This document shows, piece after piece, positions 24,581 to 37,215 of a DNA stretch of 64,000 nt. Under the pieces are notes generated by a model. The model was not told the DNA's origin. It worked only from the letters and a program-made list of their open reading frames with translations, and did not search any database. Both the position numbers and the translations under genes were made by a program. The stretch lies in NCBI GenBank assembly GCA_030490835.1, contig CM059975.1, positions 10,483,579 through 10,547,578 of the forward strand. The letters run 5' to 3'. Every line of letters starts with the position of its first letter. The first letter of the stretch is position 1. This stretch comes from Annona cherimola (Eukaryota; Streptophyta; Magnoliopsida; Magnoliales; Annonaceae).

Positions 24581-27500
24581 ATGGGGATGCAGAGCTGTTG
24601 TTCTTCCGGATTCGTTGGAAGGTTTGGATCGAAGAACAGGGTGGGACCCACGCGTGGTCTAATGGGTCCTCGCAAGCTCTTGAGGTTTCCTGATTATGGA
24701 ATCCATCTCTAATTGCCTGTTTCATTTCCAAATGCTGGTTCTCCCACTAGAGCTAAATCCTGCATGGTCAAGTTGGACTAGTTATCTTGCAACTCTTGGT
24801 AGAAAAAGGAAAGTAGAAACTTCTATGTTGCAGTGATTCGTTTTCATAGCGCTTTGCATATTTTCTATATGCTGGCATTGAGTTTTTGCTCTGTCGATAG
24901 GGATACCCCAAGTGCACAAGCTTATGCTGAAAAGATCTTCTTTGCCAAAGGATTTACATCCTAGTCAAGATGGGGCGGCATTGGTGGAGAAAAATAGAAG
25001 GGGAATTTGCCATCTTGGAACCTTTTCTAGTGCTCTTACAGGCAATGCAATTCTCTCACACGTTCAGTTAATCGATATGTTATCAGTATTGTAGAAGGCT
25101 TATTTTGGTCTTGATGTTTTCAGTTGCATATTTGACTGTGACTGATGCTGCGAAGGCTTTGTCCATGGAGCATGTAATGGTAAGAGCATGTCCTGTGCTT
25201 TCATCAATTTAAGGATTTGAAGTTTGATAAAATTGTTTGGGTTGTTAAGTATGGTAATAAGAAGTGCAGTTGATCTGTTTTGTTTTTTCCTCTTTTTATG
25301 CTTTGTTCTCTGGGTTCTGTTAGCATTTATCTTTGACAAAAATGGGATGCTTAATTGCTTATGGGGAAAACGAAAGAATGTACTCCGACTTTCCCTCGGG
25401 TATGCCTTCTGAAAAATCAGAATCAATCTATGAAGTTGTAAACTGCAGTATCAGAATATCTTCTACCCCTTTGAAATTTATTGTAGTAGGTCCGGATGAA
25501 TCTGGTTTAAAACTGCTGTTTCGGGCACATAATTAATCAAATGAAGGAAAACTGGCAACCACTGGCAGATGGAGTTCCTGCGACCTTTGTGTTGTTGGTA
25601 AATCCATCTGAGAGCAAGACAGGATGTTGTATAATATTCTCCATCAAAGGTCTTAGTGTATTTCTTGGTTAGATGGTAATCTTCTTGCCATACATTGGCG
25701 ATGTATTTTGAACCTTGGAAGTCTTACAACTGGGAACTTGGCTTCTGCTCCCATCAAATGCAATTGGGAATTCATTAGGAAGCCATGACAGCATTCAGCC
25801 AAAAATCATACTGATCAGATCATCAACTATGCAATGCTTAGAGAAAACGCAAATGTTTAAACAGAACTGATTTGACCATCTTTCGTGATAAAAAAAGAGG
25901 AAAAGAAATGAAGCAAGGAAAAAATGGCAATGATGGATTCTTTTGGAATTCATATTACTGATCTTGTTGCAGTCACATTTCTCAGCATTTATTTACAAGA
26001 TACCACTGGCAAGCATTCCCTGTATGGATAATTTCAGCTGAAATCCTTTTCTTTCATGCCAGGAAGGAGCCCCTGGCATGATCTTGGCTGATCTCAACCC
26101 TGGAGACTGGTTTGGAGGCTTCTTATATTCAGCTGGACAACAAGCTAATGAAGCAGTTCAGGTCCAATTGTCAGCTCTCAGTTTCACCAGGTCAATCATT
26201 ATAATTTCTTTTGTTTTTTCCAATTGAATATTGGTAAGGTCTGCTAGGTGAATGTGTATATCCTTTATGTAGTAACATATTCCAATGTGGTATATCTCTG
26301 TACTAATTATCATATTGAACCTTGACCAATGAGATTGCAACATATTCCTGTGGCATGCAACAGTGGAACCACAGAGTTTCAAATTTATGTTGTTGTCAAA
26401 TAAGGATTTGAACATGGATCATCTAAATAAAACTCATGATTTGCTGCCCGGAAACCACCACATAATGGATGATGCAGGTGTTCCTGCTCATATGCCTTCG
26501 TGGTCTGGCTACATCTAAAGATTAACATTTTCAAGATGAGCTCTTGCATTGTTAGTTGCATCATACTGCAACTTGTCCTTCAATCCATGCTTGCTGATTT
26601 TTCTGTGTTTTGCAGCTTAGCAGTTATATTTGGTGCAGGCCTTGTGACAAGCCTATCTCCTTGTACACTCAGTGTTTTACCTCTGACACTTGGTTACATA
26701 GGTAAGAACCCTTTTTTTTTTTTTTGGGTTGAATTTTATCATCTCAATATTGTGCACATGCTTATGTGACCTGGTTTTATTTGCTGTTGCTGTTGGAAAT
26801 CTTCCAGGAGCTTTTGGAACTGGGAAAAGCCGGGGTGAGGTAACTGGTCTTGCTTGATAGCTTTTACTGAGTTTTAGAATCTTACGACCTTGACAATACA
26901 CTGATTTATGTTCTTACAAGGGTTTAGTCCTTATGATGGATTGAGTTCATCTAGATGAAGGGAATGGCACTATCAACAGTTGTCAGACCAGGGAGTGGGT
27001 GCAGCTAATTCTTGTTAAGGTTACTTGCATCATGGTCAAGCGGAGTACTGTTTACTCTAAGCTTTATTGTTTGATAGGTCTTCATTTATTTGCAGATGGG
27101 ATGAGATGTTGAACTGCAATTTGCTGTAATTTCATTCCTATGGAAAATTTTGTTCACCAGTACTGTTTATCATTGGGATAAGTACTGTAGATCTTTGGAC
27201 TTATTACTGTATCTTTGGAGCTTCCCTTTGTGGTGTGGGGTTGCTTCCACTCTTTTGCCCTTTGTTGAGCTTAATGCCTTTTTTTATTTTTCTTTTCACA
27301 AAACATCTTCAACGAAAAAAAGGAAAAAAAAAAAAAAGAAGAAGAAGAAAAGATAAAGGAAAAAAACGTAAAATAGCAAGTAAAGCCAAGGACCATGAAT
27401 TTCAGTTTTATTCTTTTGACTAAAAATTAATTGCTGTCTTTCATTTTTCTTTTTATAACTATCTGTTTGTCTTTCTTTCTCAGATAATTGGGAATTCTCT

Positions 27501-29425
27501 TGCTTTCTCAATGGGTCTGGCAACGACATTGGCAATCTTGGGAATTGCTGCATCATTCGCTGGAAAGGCTTATGGCCAGATTGGACAGGGACTTCCTTTG
27601 GCCGCATCCATCTTGGCAGTGCTAATGGGCTTGAATCTTTTGGAGGTGAAAATGACCAAACTATCCCATTTTATTTTTTCTTTTCCATCATTTTCCCACT
27701 TCACTTCACTGGATTTTAGCTATTGAGAGAGACCATACATGACATAAAATTTTGTCCCAGCATTGCATGTTATTATCTATTTCACAGTTTAATTATTTGG
27801 TAGTCATTTTCTTCCAGGTCATTGAGCTACAACTACCGTCATTTTTTAACAATTTTGATCCCCGTGCTGCTGCAGCCAACTTCCCTTCAAGTATTTGCCT
27901 TTGCTTTAGTCTATTTGTTCTATCCATACATTCTAAGCATCAAAATTATTACGTACACTTATTTATTTCATCTATGTTCATGTTTTAAGACTTTAGTTTC
28001 TAAATTTTCATTCTGCAGGTGTCCAAGCATATTTGGCAGGACTGGCTTTTGCCTTAGCTGCATCTCCTTGTAGCACACCTGTGCTTGCTACTCTTCTTGG
28101 TTATGTGGCCTCAACCAGGGTAATCATATTTTAAACTTGTTGCAAACAGTTTGTTCTGTTGCATTTCTCCTTGCATTAAGAGTACACTACCAAATACCCT
28201 CAGGAAGGGGGGAAAAAAAAGAGAGAGTACAGTACCAAATGCACGTTGTGTTTGTTTGCCTTAAAAGTGTTACCTTTGTGTTACTAATATATTGTTCTTA
28301 TTGCATATTTTGGCACAAATAAAATCCATCAATGATGCAACTCATTCAAAGCGCCTCCCAACCCAAAAACTGATGGAATGTGGAGGATGTAACTGTCTTG
28401 GCAAATTACAAGGTGTTTTGCAATTTTGTTGTCAACATCTTACTGGCAATTGGGTTGTCGGAGACCATGTGGTTCTATTTGGATTCACGCACTATCCCCA
28501 ATAAAGCCCAAAAGATGATAATTGGTCTCCAAGGATGTTACATTCACCATGGACGAGTTCCCTTGAAAGTGCAGTTTAGCACGAAACATACTGTATCCTA
28601 GCCATAATGCATAGTGTTGTCTCTGCTAAATGTCATCTCACATTTTTTTATTTCTACTGTCTGCCACCTTTTATGAACTTCTAATTACCACATAATGCAT
28701 ACAGTCGTCTTCTAAGTGTCATCTCTCACCTCTTTCCTTCTTCCTTGTCTGCTACCGTTAATGAACTTCTAATTACCAGAATAACGTTTTAGTGTTGAAC
28801 AATGGGCATTTCTAGCATGCTGCATTGGTTACTGATAACAGGATTCGGCAACACTGGTAACAGGATCCAGTTATGGGGGGCAGCTTACTCTTGACGTACA
28901 CAACTGGCTATGTGGCTCCTCTTCTGCTTGCTGCTTCATTTGCTGGTGCATTGCAGGTACTTGAGTTTGCATCTGTGAAAAATCTCTTTATTTCATTCCC
29001 TTGTGGTAAATTGCTGTGTTCTAAGTTTCTAGCTGCCAGAAACACTCCACTATGGCTTTAACGCAAGCATTTGTTATGTACAGAGCTTACTGTCATTCCG
29101 CAAATTTTCAGCATGGATCAATCCAATGAGGTATTTTTCACATACTGATGCCGGATATGCAGTGGAAATGACACCACAGAGCCTGCAATTTTTTTTTTTT
29201 CCCCTTTTACTGACAACCGCTTGAGTTTGATGTTTCATTAAAATGAGAAGATGCTGTCGAATTTCTTCTTCATATCCACTTGCAAGCAAAATTTTTTTTT
29301 TATTTACAAAAAAAGTTTTCCGGAATCTCATGCTTAACTGATGGCTTTGCAGTGGGGCGCTCCTACTTGGTGGAGGTGTATATACTCTGTTGGATAGGCT
29401 TTTTCCTGTAACAATGACCATGTAA
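24581..29425 (+). CDS. CCDA: CcdA-like thylakoid protein for cytochrome c biogenesis (chloroplastic)
   Basis: Polytopic membrane protein of the DsbD/CcdA family. In plants it passes reducing power across the thylakoid membrane to the HCF164 pathway for cytochrome f and b6f assembly. Firm exons: 25124-25179, 26063-26190, 26616-26701, 26808-26839, 27484-27645, 27818-27890, 28019-28119, 28864-28956, 29084-29130, 29353-29425; phases match throughout and give about 282 residues. The two redox cysteines sit in [12 protein letters not shown] and [11 protein letters not shown], and hydrophobic helices follow each. Other family motifs are GQIGQGLP and TTGYVAP. The 5' end is tentative: an ATG exon from 24581 to about 24656 or 24665, and an exon from 24901 to about 25041. 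These would encode the transit peptide and bring the total to about 355-358 residues, close to the usual plant length. The gene lies alone between a receptor kinase and an NBS-LRR gene. Confidence 0.9.
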
Positions 29426-30791
29426 CAGATACATCGGCGATGTATATGTAATTTTTATTGAAAGAGGACCCTGTATATTAACATTTGATCTTGTACAATG
29501 TTAAAAAAAGGCCAAGTAAAATGGCTGAATGTCATGGCCCCACATGATACTTCTTGATGTAATGCGCATGACTTGCAATCTATCACTGTTCGTTCTAATG
29601 GAGAACATTTTCTCCAGAGTGACATTCATCTGGCAGTTGCTTTATCCCCTTGCAAAGGGTCGCGATTCCATAGGGCTCCGTGCATCTGGTTGGTCACACA
29701 CTTACACCTCTTTTTGATTTTTTTCTTTTTTTCCTTTTAAAAAAGCATGAGCCCACCTTATATCGGGTCGCATACTTTTATTAAAATTTTAAAATAAAAA
29801 AAATAGCAGCCAAATGCAGTCTCCTTGCATCTTGTTCTTGCCCTATGGAATCGTCGGCCTATTGAGAAATTCCCAAATGCAAAATATCAAAAATCAGTCA
29901 ATGAAAATTGAGCCCAAAATAGTCTTTTAAATGCCAAATATGAATTACTGTCATGGCAATAAAATCTTTTGATAAAGTTTTTATTTTATTTTGAAAATAC
30001 TCAATAGACTCCGTACTCCTATCATCCGGCGGCTTTTGGGCACTGTTTATATGGTAGCTGCTATCAGATTAACTTTCATGTTAAAAGGCTAAAAGCCACA
30101 GAAATCTAAGCGTTAGGTGGCAAGATCGACCGAAGCAATACTTCCCTTCACGACAAAAGGAGACAGTACAAAGTCATTTTCGATGGAATTTAAGAAGATA
30201 TTCGTAAAGGAAAGGTCATTGATAGTTTGAAAATCATTTTCATTTGAATTGGGTGACAGATAACAAGTTTCTAAATCAGAACAGGTCGATGGACATATTG
30301 CTTTCTTATCTGTTTCTGGGCTTTTGCACACCACCCACTTACCAAAGAGTTAACTTACCAAGAGGCAGCAGCAGAACTTGAGCCCAAGAGAAATTACCCC
30401 TGCAGCCTTGCTTAATTTAGTGTGATCATCCACCTCACGGACTTCTTTGGTTCTCTGTTTTTAGTAGAATCTACCCCATTTCTTCCCTTCGAATTTCTTC
30501 AGCCTTCTGCAGTTTCTTTAAGCTGAGGTTGGTTGGTCTGTTGTGGGTGCTGTTACTTTTGTTGTTTTCTCCTTTATTCAAGTTGGTTATTTCTGTTGCT
30601 GCTTCACTGCTGTTTGTCTCTCTTTTTTTCAGGAAAAAAAAAAGTCTGATTTATGAGTTTCTTTGAGGAAATTCAATCGTTCTGTGATTGACTTATTGTC
30701 TTTCTAATTGGATTTTGTTTCCTTGATCTCTTTCTAGTTACTCCCAACTCCAGAGTTTGGCATTCCAATCCCACAGCATCTTGCAATAATT
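29426..30791. other. Intergenic DNA between CCDA and the NBS-LRR gene
   Basis: 1.4 kb holding the CCDA 3' UTR and the NBS-LRR promoter and leader. The last 350 bp is T- and CT-rich (about 30450-30740), as in many plant leaders. I see no transposon ends and no gene. Confidence 0.5.
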
Positions 30792-33776
30792 ATGGATTCC
30801 TCTGTTATGGAGATTGTACAGCTTTTATGGAATCCTGTTACTCGACAGATAAATTACATAAAAGATTTGCATAGAAATATTGAAGATCTAGAAAGCAAGA
30901 TGGATGAACTGAGTAGTAGAGAAAGCGATCTGAAGAATGAGGTTGAGCGAGCCAAGTTGGAGCAAAGGGTTCTTTCCAGGGAGGTGGACAACTGGCTGAA
31001 AGAAACCGAAGCCATCAAACATGAAGTGAGTATGATTCAGAAAGAATATGGAGAAAACATGAGATGCCTGCAGGGATGCTTCAACAATTACTATGCGCAA
31101 CGCCATCTAGGCAAGAGAATTTTGGATACCATCTCTGAAGTGGAAAGGCTTTATGAAAATGGAAAATTTGAGGACGGTGTTGCTGTCCTCCCACTTCCAA
31201 CAACAGCACATACGTTGCCAACATCATCACTGATAGGAAAGACTGCTGAAAAAGCTAAAAACCAGATTTTGAGTTGGATTCTTCATGACAAGAATGTTGG
31301 TATCATTGGGGTGCTTGGGATGGGCGGGGTTGGTAAGACAACCATCATGAAGAGCATCAACAATCATCTGAATGATGGGAAGAGTTTCAACTATATATTT
31401 TGGGTGACTGCCTCGCGGGAAATTGACTTGAAGAAATTGCAGATGGATATTGCAAAGGAAGTGGAATTGACCTTCCCAGAGGATGAAATTGAGGAGAGAA
31501 GAGCAACTGAATTGCATGAAACATTGACAAAGAGGCAGAAATTTCTGATTATCCTAGATGATATATGGAAACCATTTTCACTGGAGAAAATAGGAATTCC
31601 AGAGCCCAGTAAAGAGAATGGTTGCAAGGTAGTACTGACAACACGGGAATTTAAAGTTTGTCAGGGCATAAGAACACAGAAAACTCTTGCAGTAAATCCT
31701 CTTCCTGAAGATGAAGCCTGGGCTTTATTTGAGGCTCAAGTTGGCAAAGAACCGTTGCAAGCTTCAGATTTACAAGATATTGCAAGGTTTGTGGCTAGAG
31801 AATGTGGAGGCCTCCCACTTGCATTGAACACGGTTGGGGCAGCTTTAAGAGATGTCAAGGAGGCTTCTGAATGGAAACATGCCTTGCATCAGCTAAAATC
31901 TTCACCTTTTCGTAGCCCGGATATGCAGGAAAACGTCTTTAAACAGCTGAAATTTAGCTATGATCACCTTTGTAATGAAAAGATGCAAGCTTGTTTCTTG
32001 TACTGCTCATTGTATTCAGAGGATTATGAGATCCATGTGGATAAAGTGATTAGAAACTGGATTTGGGAGGGTTTAATCGATGAAGAAGGCAGCATGGAAG
32101 ACCAAATCAATGAAGGACATGCTATTGTGAATGGACTCGTACGCAATTGCATGTTGCAAAATGTAAATGAAAGTGAGCAGGTTGAATTCGTCAAGATGCA
32201 TGACTTGCTTAGGGAAATGGCTATTTGTATTACCAAGAACACTCCTCACTTCATTGTTAAAGCTAGAACTGGATTAGAAGACCCTATTGAAAATGGGGAG
32301 TGGGTGGGAGATGTCCAGAGGGTTTCACTAATAGAAAACAAAATCCACAGTTTTTCAGTAATACCCAACTGGCCCAAGCTCACCACACTATTCTTACAAG
32401 AAAATCCTCTGTCTTTTATTTCTCCTTCCTTCTTTCTGCATATGAGTGCCCTCACAGTTCTTGATCTATCCTGCACAAAAATCAAGTGCTTACCCAATTC
32501 ACTTTCTGATTTGGTTAGCTTGCGTGCTCTGTTACTCTCTGGTTGCCACTGCTTATCTGAGATGCCTTCACTGGCAAACCTTAAGGAGCTGAGGGAGTTG
32601 GATCTCTCCTCAGCTGCAATCTGCCAGCTACCGTTGGGGATGGAATGGTTAGTAAACCTTAGATTCCTCAGCCTAAGTTACACCTACAACTTGCAAAGAT
32701 TCCAGCCTGGTCTAATTTCTAAACTCATCCGTCTTGAAACCTTGGAGATGATGTATAGCTCATATCCCCTGCAAGAATGTAGTGTATTAGATGAGATTCT
32801 AACCTTAAGCAGGTTTGCTCAACTTGCACTTTTTATCCCTGACTTGGCGACCTTCACCAATTATATCAAATCTGGGCACACACACAAGTTGAGGAACTTC
32901 ACGTTTGACGTGGGTGGTAAGCGTCTTCGACTGGATTGGCGAATGCCCAGGCCTATGTTCCGTATTGAGCGTTCAGTTTACGCCAAGAGCTCCCACAATA
33001 GCACTGAAGAAAATTCCTTTTTGCTGCCTGCCAACACCCTGGAGCTGTGCTTGGATGGATGGGCGAACCTCTCTCTCTTCTCTCTCCTCTCCAGGTCAAT
33101 TGTTAGGAGATTGAAATCATGCCACGTTGCTGATTGCCCAAATATAGAGAGCATTTGGTCAGAGGAAAATGACTCCTCTTTGCTCAAACTCTTAGAGGGG
33201 TTGAGTCTTTCATGCTTGGAAAGCTTGCAAGTTATTTTTCAAGGAGTTGCATGTTATGACTCGTTTCAAGGCTTGAAGTCAGTAATAACTGGTTATTGCC
33301 CAAAGCTGAAATATCTTTTCACAGCTCAGATGCTGAAGAACCTCCAAAATCTTGAAGCTATTGTAGTCTTGCAGTGTGACGGCATGGAAGAGCTGGTCTA
33401 TGATGAAGAAGATGAGATACCTGAAGTGTTCAGCAGTGGACTTGACAATACCATCGTATTGCCTAAGCTAAAGCTACTGGAACTCCATGAGGTGTTTAAT
33501 CTACAAAGAATTTGTAGTAAGTTACTGGTCTGCAATTCCATGGGCAACATTGAGATATCCCACTGCCCAAAACTGAAGAAGATTTCGTTGTCCATCAATA
33601 ACTCATCTATTCCAATTGGAGGATGGATTAAAGGAGAGATGGTATGGTGGGAAGCATTGGAGTGGGATGACCCCACCACCAAAGGGCTCCTGCTCCCCAT
33701 CTTTCAAGAAGAAAATGATCTACTAGACGAGATATTAGACATGGAAGAGGTACATAAAAGAGGTCGTCGCAGCTGA
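30792..33776 (+). CDS. CC-NBS-LRR disease resistance protein (RPS2/RPS5 type, At4g27190-like)
   Basis: Intact intronless gene for a 994-residue intracellular immune receptor. In this family the protein is an ATP-dependent switch that starts defence after recognising a pathogen effector. A coiled-coil region rich in Glu, Lys and Leu spans about 20-85. NB-ARC motifs in order: P-loop GMGGVGKTT 176-184, kinase-2 LIILDDIW 252-259, RNBS-B VLTTR 281-285, GLPLA 340-344, RNBS-D CFLYCSLYSEDYEI from 401, and MHD 469-471. Irregular leucine-rich repeats run from about 515 to the C-terminus. The N-terminus lacks a visible EDVID motif, as expected for the RPS2/RPS5 clade. The start is the first ATG of the frame and fits the conserved length before the P-loop. 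All switch motifs are present, so it looks functional. The recognised effector cannot be predicted. No second NBS-LRR is seen in the window. Confidence 0.95.
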   Translation: MDSSVMEIVQLLWNPVTRQINYIKDLHRNIEDLESKMDELSSRESDLKNEVERAKLEQRVLSREVDNWLKETEAIKHEVSMIQKEYGENMRCLQGCFNNYYAQRHLGKRILDTISEVERLYENGKFEDGVAVLPLPTTAHTLPTSSLIGKTAEKAKNQILSWILHDKNVGIIGVLGMGGVGKTTIMKSINNHLNDGKSFNYIFWVTASREIDLKKLQMDIAKEVELTFPEDEIEERRATELHETLTKRQKFLIILDDIWKPFSLEKIGIPEPSKENGCKVVLTTREFKVCQGIRTQKTLAVNPLPEDEAWALFEAQVGKEPLQASDLQDIARFVARECGGLPLALNTVGAALRDVKEASEWKHALHQLKSSPFRSPDMQENVFKQLKFSYDHLCNEKMQACFLYCSLYSEDYEIHVDKVIRNWIWEGLIDEEGSMEDQINEGHAIVNGLVRNCMLQNVNESEQVEFVKMHDLLREMAICITKNTPHFIVKARTGLEDPIENGEWVGDVQRVSLIENKIHSFSVIPNWPKLTTLFLQENPLSFISPSFFLHMSALTVLDLSCTKIKCLPNSLSDLVSLRALLLSGCHCLSEMPSLANLKELRELDLSSAAICQLPLGMEWLVNLRFLSLSYTYNLQRFQPGLISKLIRLETLEMMYSSYPLQECSVLDEILTLSRFAQLALFIPDLATFTNYIKSGHTHKLRNFTFDVGGKRLRLDWRMPRPMFRIERSVYAKSSHNSTEENSFLLPANTLELCLDGWANLSLFSLLSRSIVRRLKSCHVADCPNIESIWSEENDSSLLKLLEGLSLSCLESLQVIFQGVACYDSFQGLKSVITGYCPKLKYLFTAQMLKNLQNLEAIVVLQCDGMEELVYDEEDEIPEVFSSGLDNTIVLPKLKLLELHEVFNLQRICSKLLVCNSMGNIEISHCPKLKKISLSINNSSIPIGGWIKGEMVWWEALEWDDPTTKGLLLPIFQEENDLLDEILDMEEVHKRGRRS

Positions 33777-33799
33777 AGTAGAAACACGACATGGCTATG

Positions 33800-33805
33800 A
33801 ATAAA
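33800..33805 (+). promoter_or_regulatory. Possible polyadenylation signal of the NBS-LRR gene
   Basis: AATAAA lies 24 bases after the NBS-LRR stop codon. It matches the near-upstream element seen in plant 3' ends. It is close to the stop, so later signals may be used instead. Confidence 0.3.
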
Positions 33806-34971
33806 GTGGAGGAAGCTACTCAAAGATGGTTCCTCTCATCTTCTTCAGATGGGTAGATGTCAGTTGCTGGACCTTCTCTTCCACAATGTCAGTAGGAGAT
33901 GAAGGTTCAAGTCTTCTCTGTCATCTTTGTATGCCCAATATTCTTTGCCGTGAGTTTTGGTTGATGATTATGTAATGTGTTTCAACTGATTTTGTGATGC
34001 TCTGTGGAGGTGGTTTGGTTGTGCATCTCTAATCATCCAACAGATTCAAAGGATGGTATGATATTTATATCCAAAAAAAAAAGGCATGGTATAATAAATA
34101 AATAAACATTCATCAGGAATTATAGGATTGAAAAATAAATAAATAAATAAAAAATCTCCACTAATTGGAAGCACCATTCATCTCAATGAAACCCAACCCC
34201 CGATAGAAACCGATGGTTACTTGAATGGAACCAAACTTATGGCCATCCCCACTCCAAAAGCATCATAACATTGGATAGGGACCACGAATGCAGTCATTGA
34301 TCTAATCAACACATTGTTACAAGGCCAAAACAGAACTCAAATACCATCATGTGAAGTTTGCTAAAACTAAAATCGATCTGCCCACAATTGTAAAGCTAAA
34401 CGCAGGACTGCTTGTCCCTAGCAGCCATATGTTGATGTACCAAAGTCATCACACGATAGAGGTGTGGTAAGCCTCAGGCCTGACAATGATTCCATGCGTG
34501 CCTCTTTGAATTTGTTTCACCTAATTTCCCAGCTGAAAGACTCACAACTACAGATTATCCCAATTATTATTATTATTCATCTTCCTTTTGTGTCATTGCA
34601 TAAGCTGATTTTCTATGATGTGAACATGGTAAAATAGATTTGCCATCATTTTGTAGGAGTTGGCTGGAACTCTTGGCAGTTAAACTATTCAACATTGACA
34701 TTAGGCAGCTCCAACACACAATTCAGAAATTAATAACGTAAGACAAACAGAACCACATTCTAAATGTGTTGTCATGATATTTCAATCTCAACCTACAAAG
34801 ACTTGCAAATACCGACAAAAAGAATAAAATAAAACCTGAAACAATAATTCTTCAATAATAGAAAAAAATAGTAAAAGAACGGAGATATAATGATCTTCAT
34901 GAATTACATTAAAAATATATATATTCGCGAAAGCAGTAGACTAGCTACTTGATAGATTTGAATATTATAAT

Positions 34972-35246
34972 AGTGTGTTTGGGATAAGATAAAACTTCCA
35001 TAAGAAAAAAATTTCACGTAAAATTTTTAAATGAGAAAAAAATTACGTAATATGATATGAGTAATAATAAAGAGTGAAGAAAATAAAGTTAAAACATATA
35101 GATAACTTGGATATATAGTTGTGTAAAAATGATTTAAAAGTATAGTAATTGTGTAGAAAAATATAAAATATAATTAAAAAACAAAGTAGTGGTGGAGAAT
35201 AAAAAATTTTTATTTAAAAACTTTTAGGTGTATCCAAACATACGCA
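34972..35246. mobile_element. Tourist-like MITE, reverse orientation
   Basis: Runs from AGTGTGTTTGGGATAAG to AGGTGTATCCAAACATAC. The interior is the reverse complement of the 4017 copy (GAGTAATAATAAAGAGTGAAG, AAAGTTAAAA). No clear duplication remains. Confidence 0.55.
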
Positions 35247-35665
35247 AAATACAAAAGCGTAAGGGCAATTTTTACAATACAGTGGCAATATTTCATATAA
35301 GAATTAGATTAGTCCCAAAGAAACAGAACCAAGAATCTCCTCGTGAAAAGGAGATACCTGATTAATGAAAACATCTTTTTTATAACCAGAAGGTCAACAT
35401 CCAGTTGGCTTGCCGCTTTTTCATAAAAAATTGGTTTGCCTCTCAACTTGGAATAAAAAGACGTAGGCTTAAAACAAAATTTTAGGAAAATGCATTTATT
35501 TATTTGATCATTAACATTTGGATTTTTGGCGAAAGTCAAATTATGTTTAACTAGAAAAACTTCGATCTTGCCATGGTTCACCATCAGTTTCCTTTGGCAT
35601 TGTTTTAATGGCAATGATTCAGGGAATCGATAGCTTTGACGTTTCTGAGGAATTTTTTAGTTCAG

Positions 35666-35909
35666 GCACCGTTTGGTAATATGGGTGAGAAGAGAGGTGG
35701 AAAGAGAGAGAACGAATATTTCTGAAAAATATGAAAGTAATAGGATATGATAGAAGTAAAGTGGTAAAAAATAAGATTGTTGTATAAAAAAATAATTAAA
35801 ATGAAAAACTAAGATACTTAAATAGTTAAAACTTGATATGTCGATCATTTTTTTAGTAGTGTAGGAGGTAGATAGCTTCTCACCCACCTTCGTTATCAAA
35901 TAATGTCTT
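35666..35909. mobile_element. Small inverted-repeat transposon (MITE), different family
   Basis: Ends CACCGTTTGGTAATATGGGTGAGAAG-type on the left and CTTCTCACCCACC..TTATCAAATAATG on the right are inverted copies of each other. The middle is AT-rich and non-coding. The superfamily is not clear. Confidence 0.5.
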
Positions 35910-36861
35910 AATATCTTAATGTTTCAATTTATAAAATCCGCCCATTCATGCTGAGGAATGTAATTATCAAATTAATAATCACATTCTTAGTTAAACAAAC
36001 AATCGTAACACAATAAATATGCTAGATTTCACAAAATTAAGCTATTAAGGCGAGGAATTCCTTCGAAAGAAAGGCATTTCATGATTCAATACGGCCAGTT
36101 GAGTGAAAATTCCATGCAGTCTTTTTTAACTTTAAAAACGTTCTTTTTTTTTAAATCCTCAATTATTTATTACGTTTCTCTATATATTTATTTATGATGC
36201 CCAAAGGGATTTTCATATGAAAATATTGGCGCACCATTTTTGGTGTAACCGTATAAGCGAGGACCTTAACTACGTCTCAAACTTGGTCGCCTTAGTAAGG
36301 ATTGGAATCACGCCAATAGCCGAAATGAAATAGGATAAGGAGAATATGTTGATGAGAAACGTCCTAAGAAGTAACCAAAGTCCGATTTTTCCTATTTATA
36401 TTTAATATAAAATATTATACACATAAATAATATTTTCCATATGTCTGTATTTTATATTATTTACGTTTTCTGATGAAAATTTATGTTCATATTTGAATAA
36501 ATGTTTATAATGGTGAAATTATATGATAGATTAATCATATTATTTTCATTTATATCTATGTTTATATTTATTAGTTTTTTCTTTATTTTATCTTAAAAAA
36601 TTAAATTTTCTTTGAGAAATATATCATATATCATATATCACTATGTTTCTTAAAAAATTTAGTCATCCTGTGTATTATTATTTTTCTTACATGATTTATC
36701 ATTATTATAATTTTTATATAAAAATTTGAACTTATCATTTTTCAAGATAGGGAGTGTTTGTGTTTAGATTTTTTAAGAGGATTAGGATTAACGGAAACAA
36801 GCCAGAGTTTGAGCCCCTAACAAGGATACAAATGCAGACGTTTCTTTCAGGCCTTGAACCT

Positions 36862-37215
36862 ATGCTCCCGGGAGCATGCTTTCGGGTGCATACACCTATT
36901 TTTTTATTTTTTAAAATTTTTTTACAATGGTGTTAATCTATATGTATTTAATATGTGTATAAATTTTTACCATTTTTTGTTATTTTAGATATTTATTTTT
37001 TATTTTTGAAAATCAATAGCATTTTAGGTAATTTTAAATTACTAAAATACCACTTATTTTCAAAAATAAAAAAATAAATATAAAAAATATCCCAAAATGG
37101 TAAAAATTTATACATAAGTTAAATACACTTAGGTTAACAAATACATGAAAAAATTTTGAAAAAAATTTAAAAAAATAGGTATATACACCTGGCTCAATGC
37201 TCCCAGGAGCATAAG
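36862..37215. repeat. Foldback element, well preserved
   Basis: Ends TATGCTCCCGGGAGCATGC and ATGCTCCCAGGAGCATAAG are inverted copies. The centre AATAGCATTTTAGG is mirrored by CTAAAATACCACTT. The whole 350 bp could fold back on itself. Non-coding. Confidence 0.65.

Noticed and set aside
27296..27607. 103-residue minus-strand frame over CCDA
   Set aside because: Opposite-strand shadow of a CCDA exon and a poly-A-rich intron; the + strand exon is clearly conserved.
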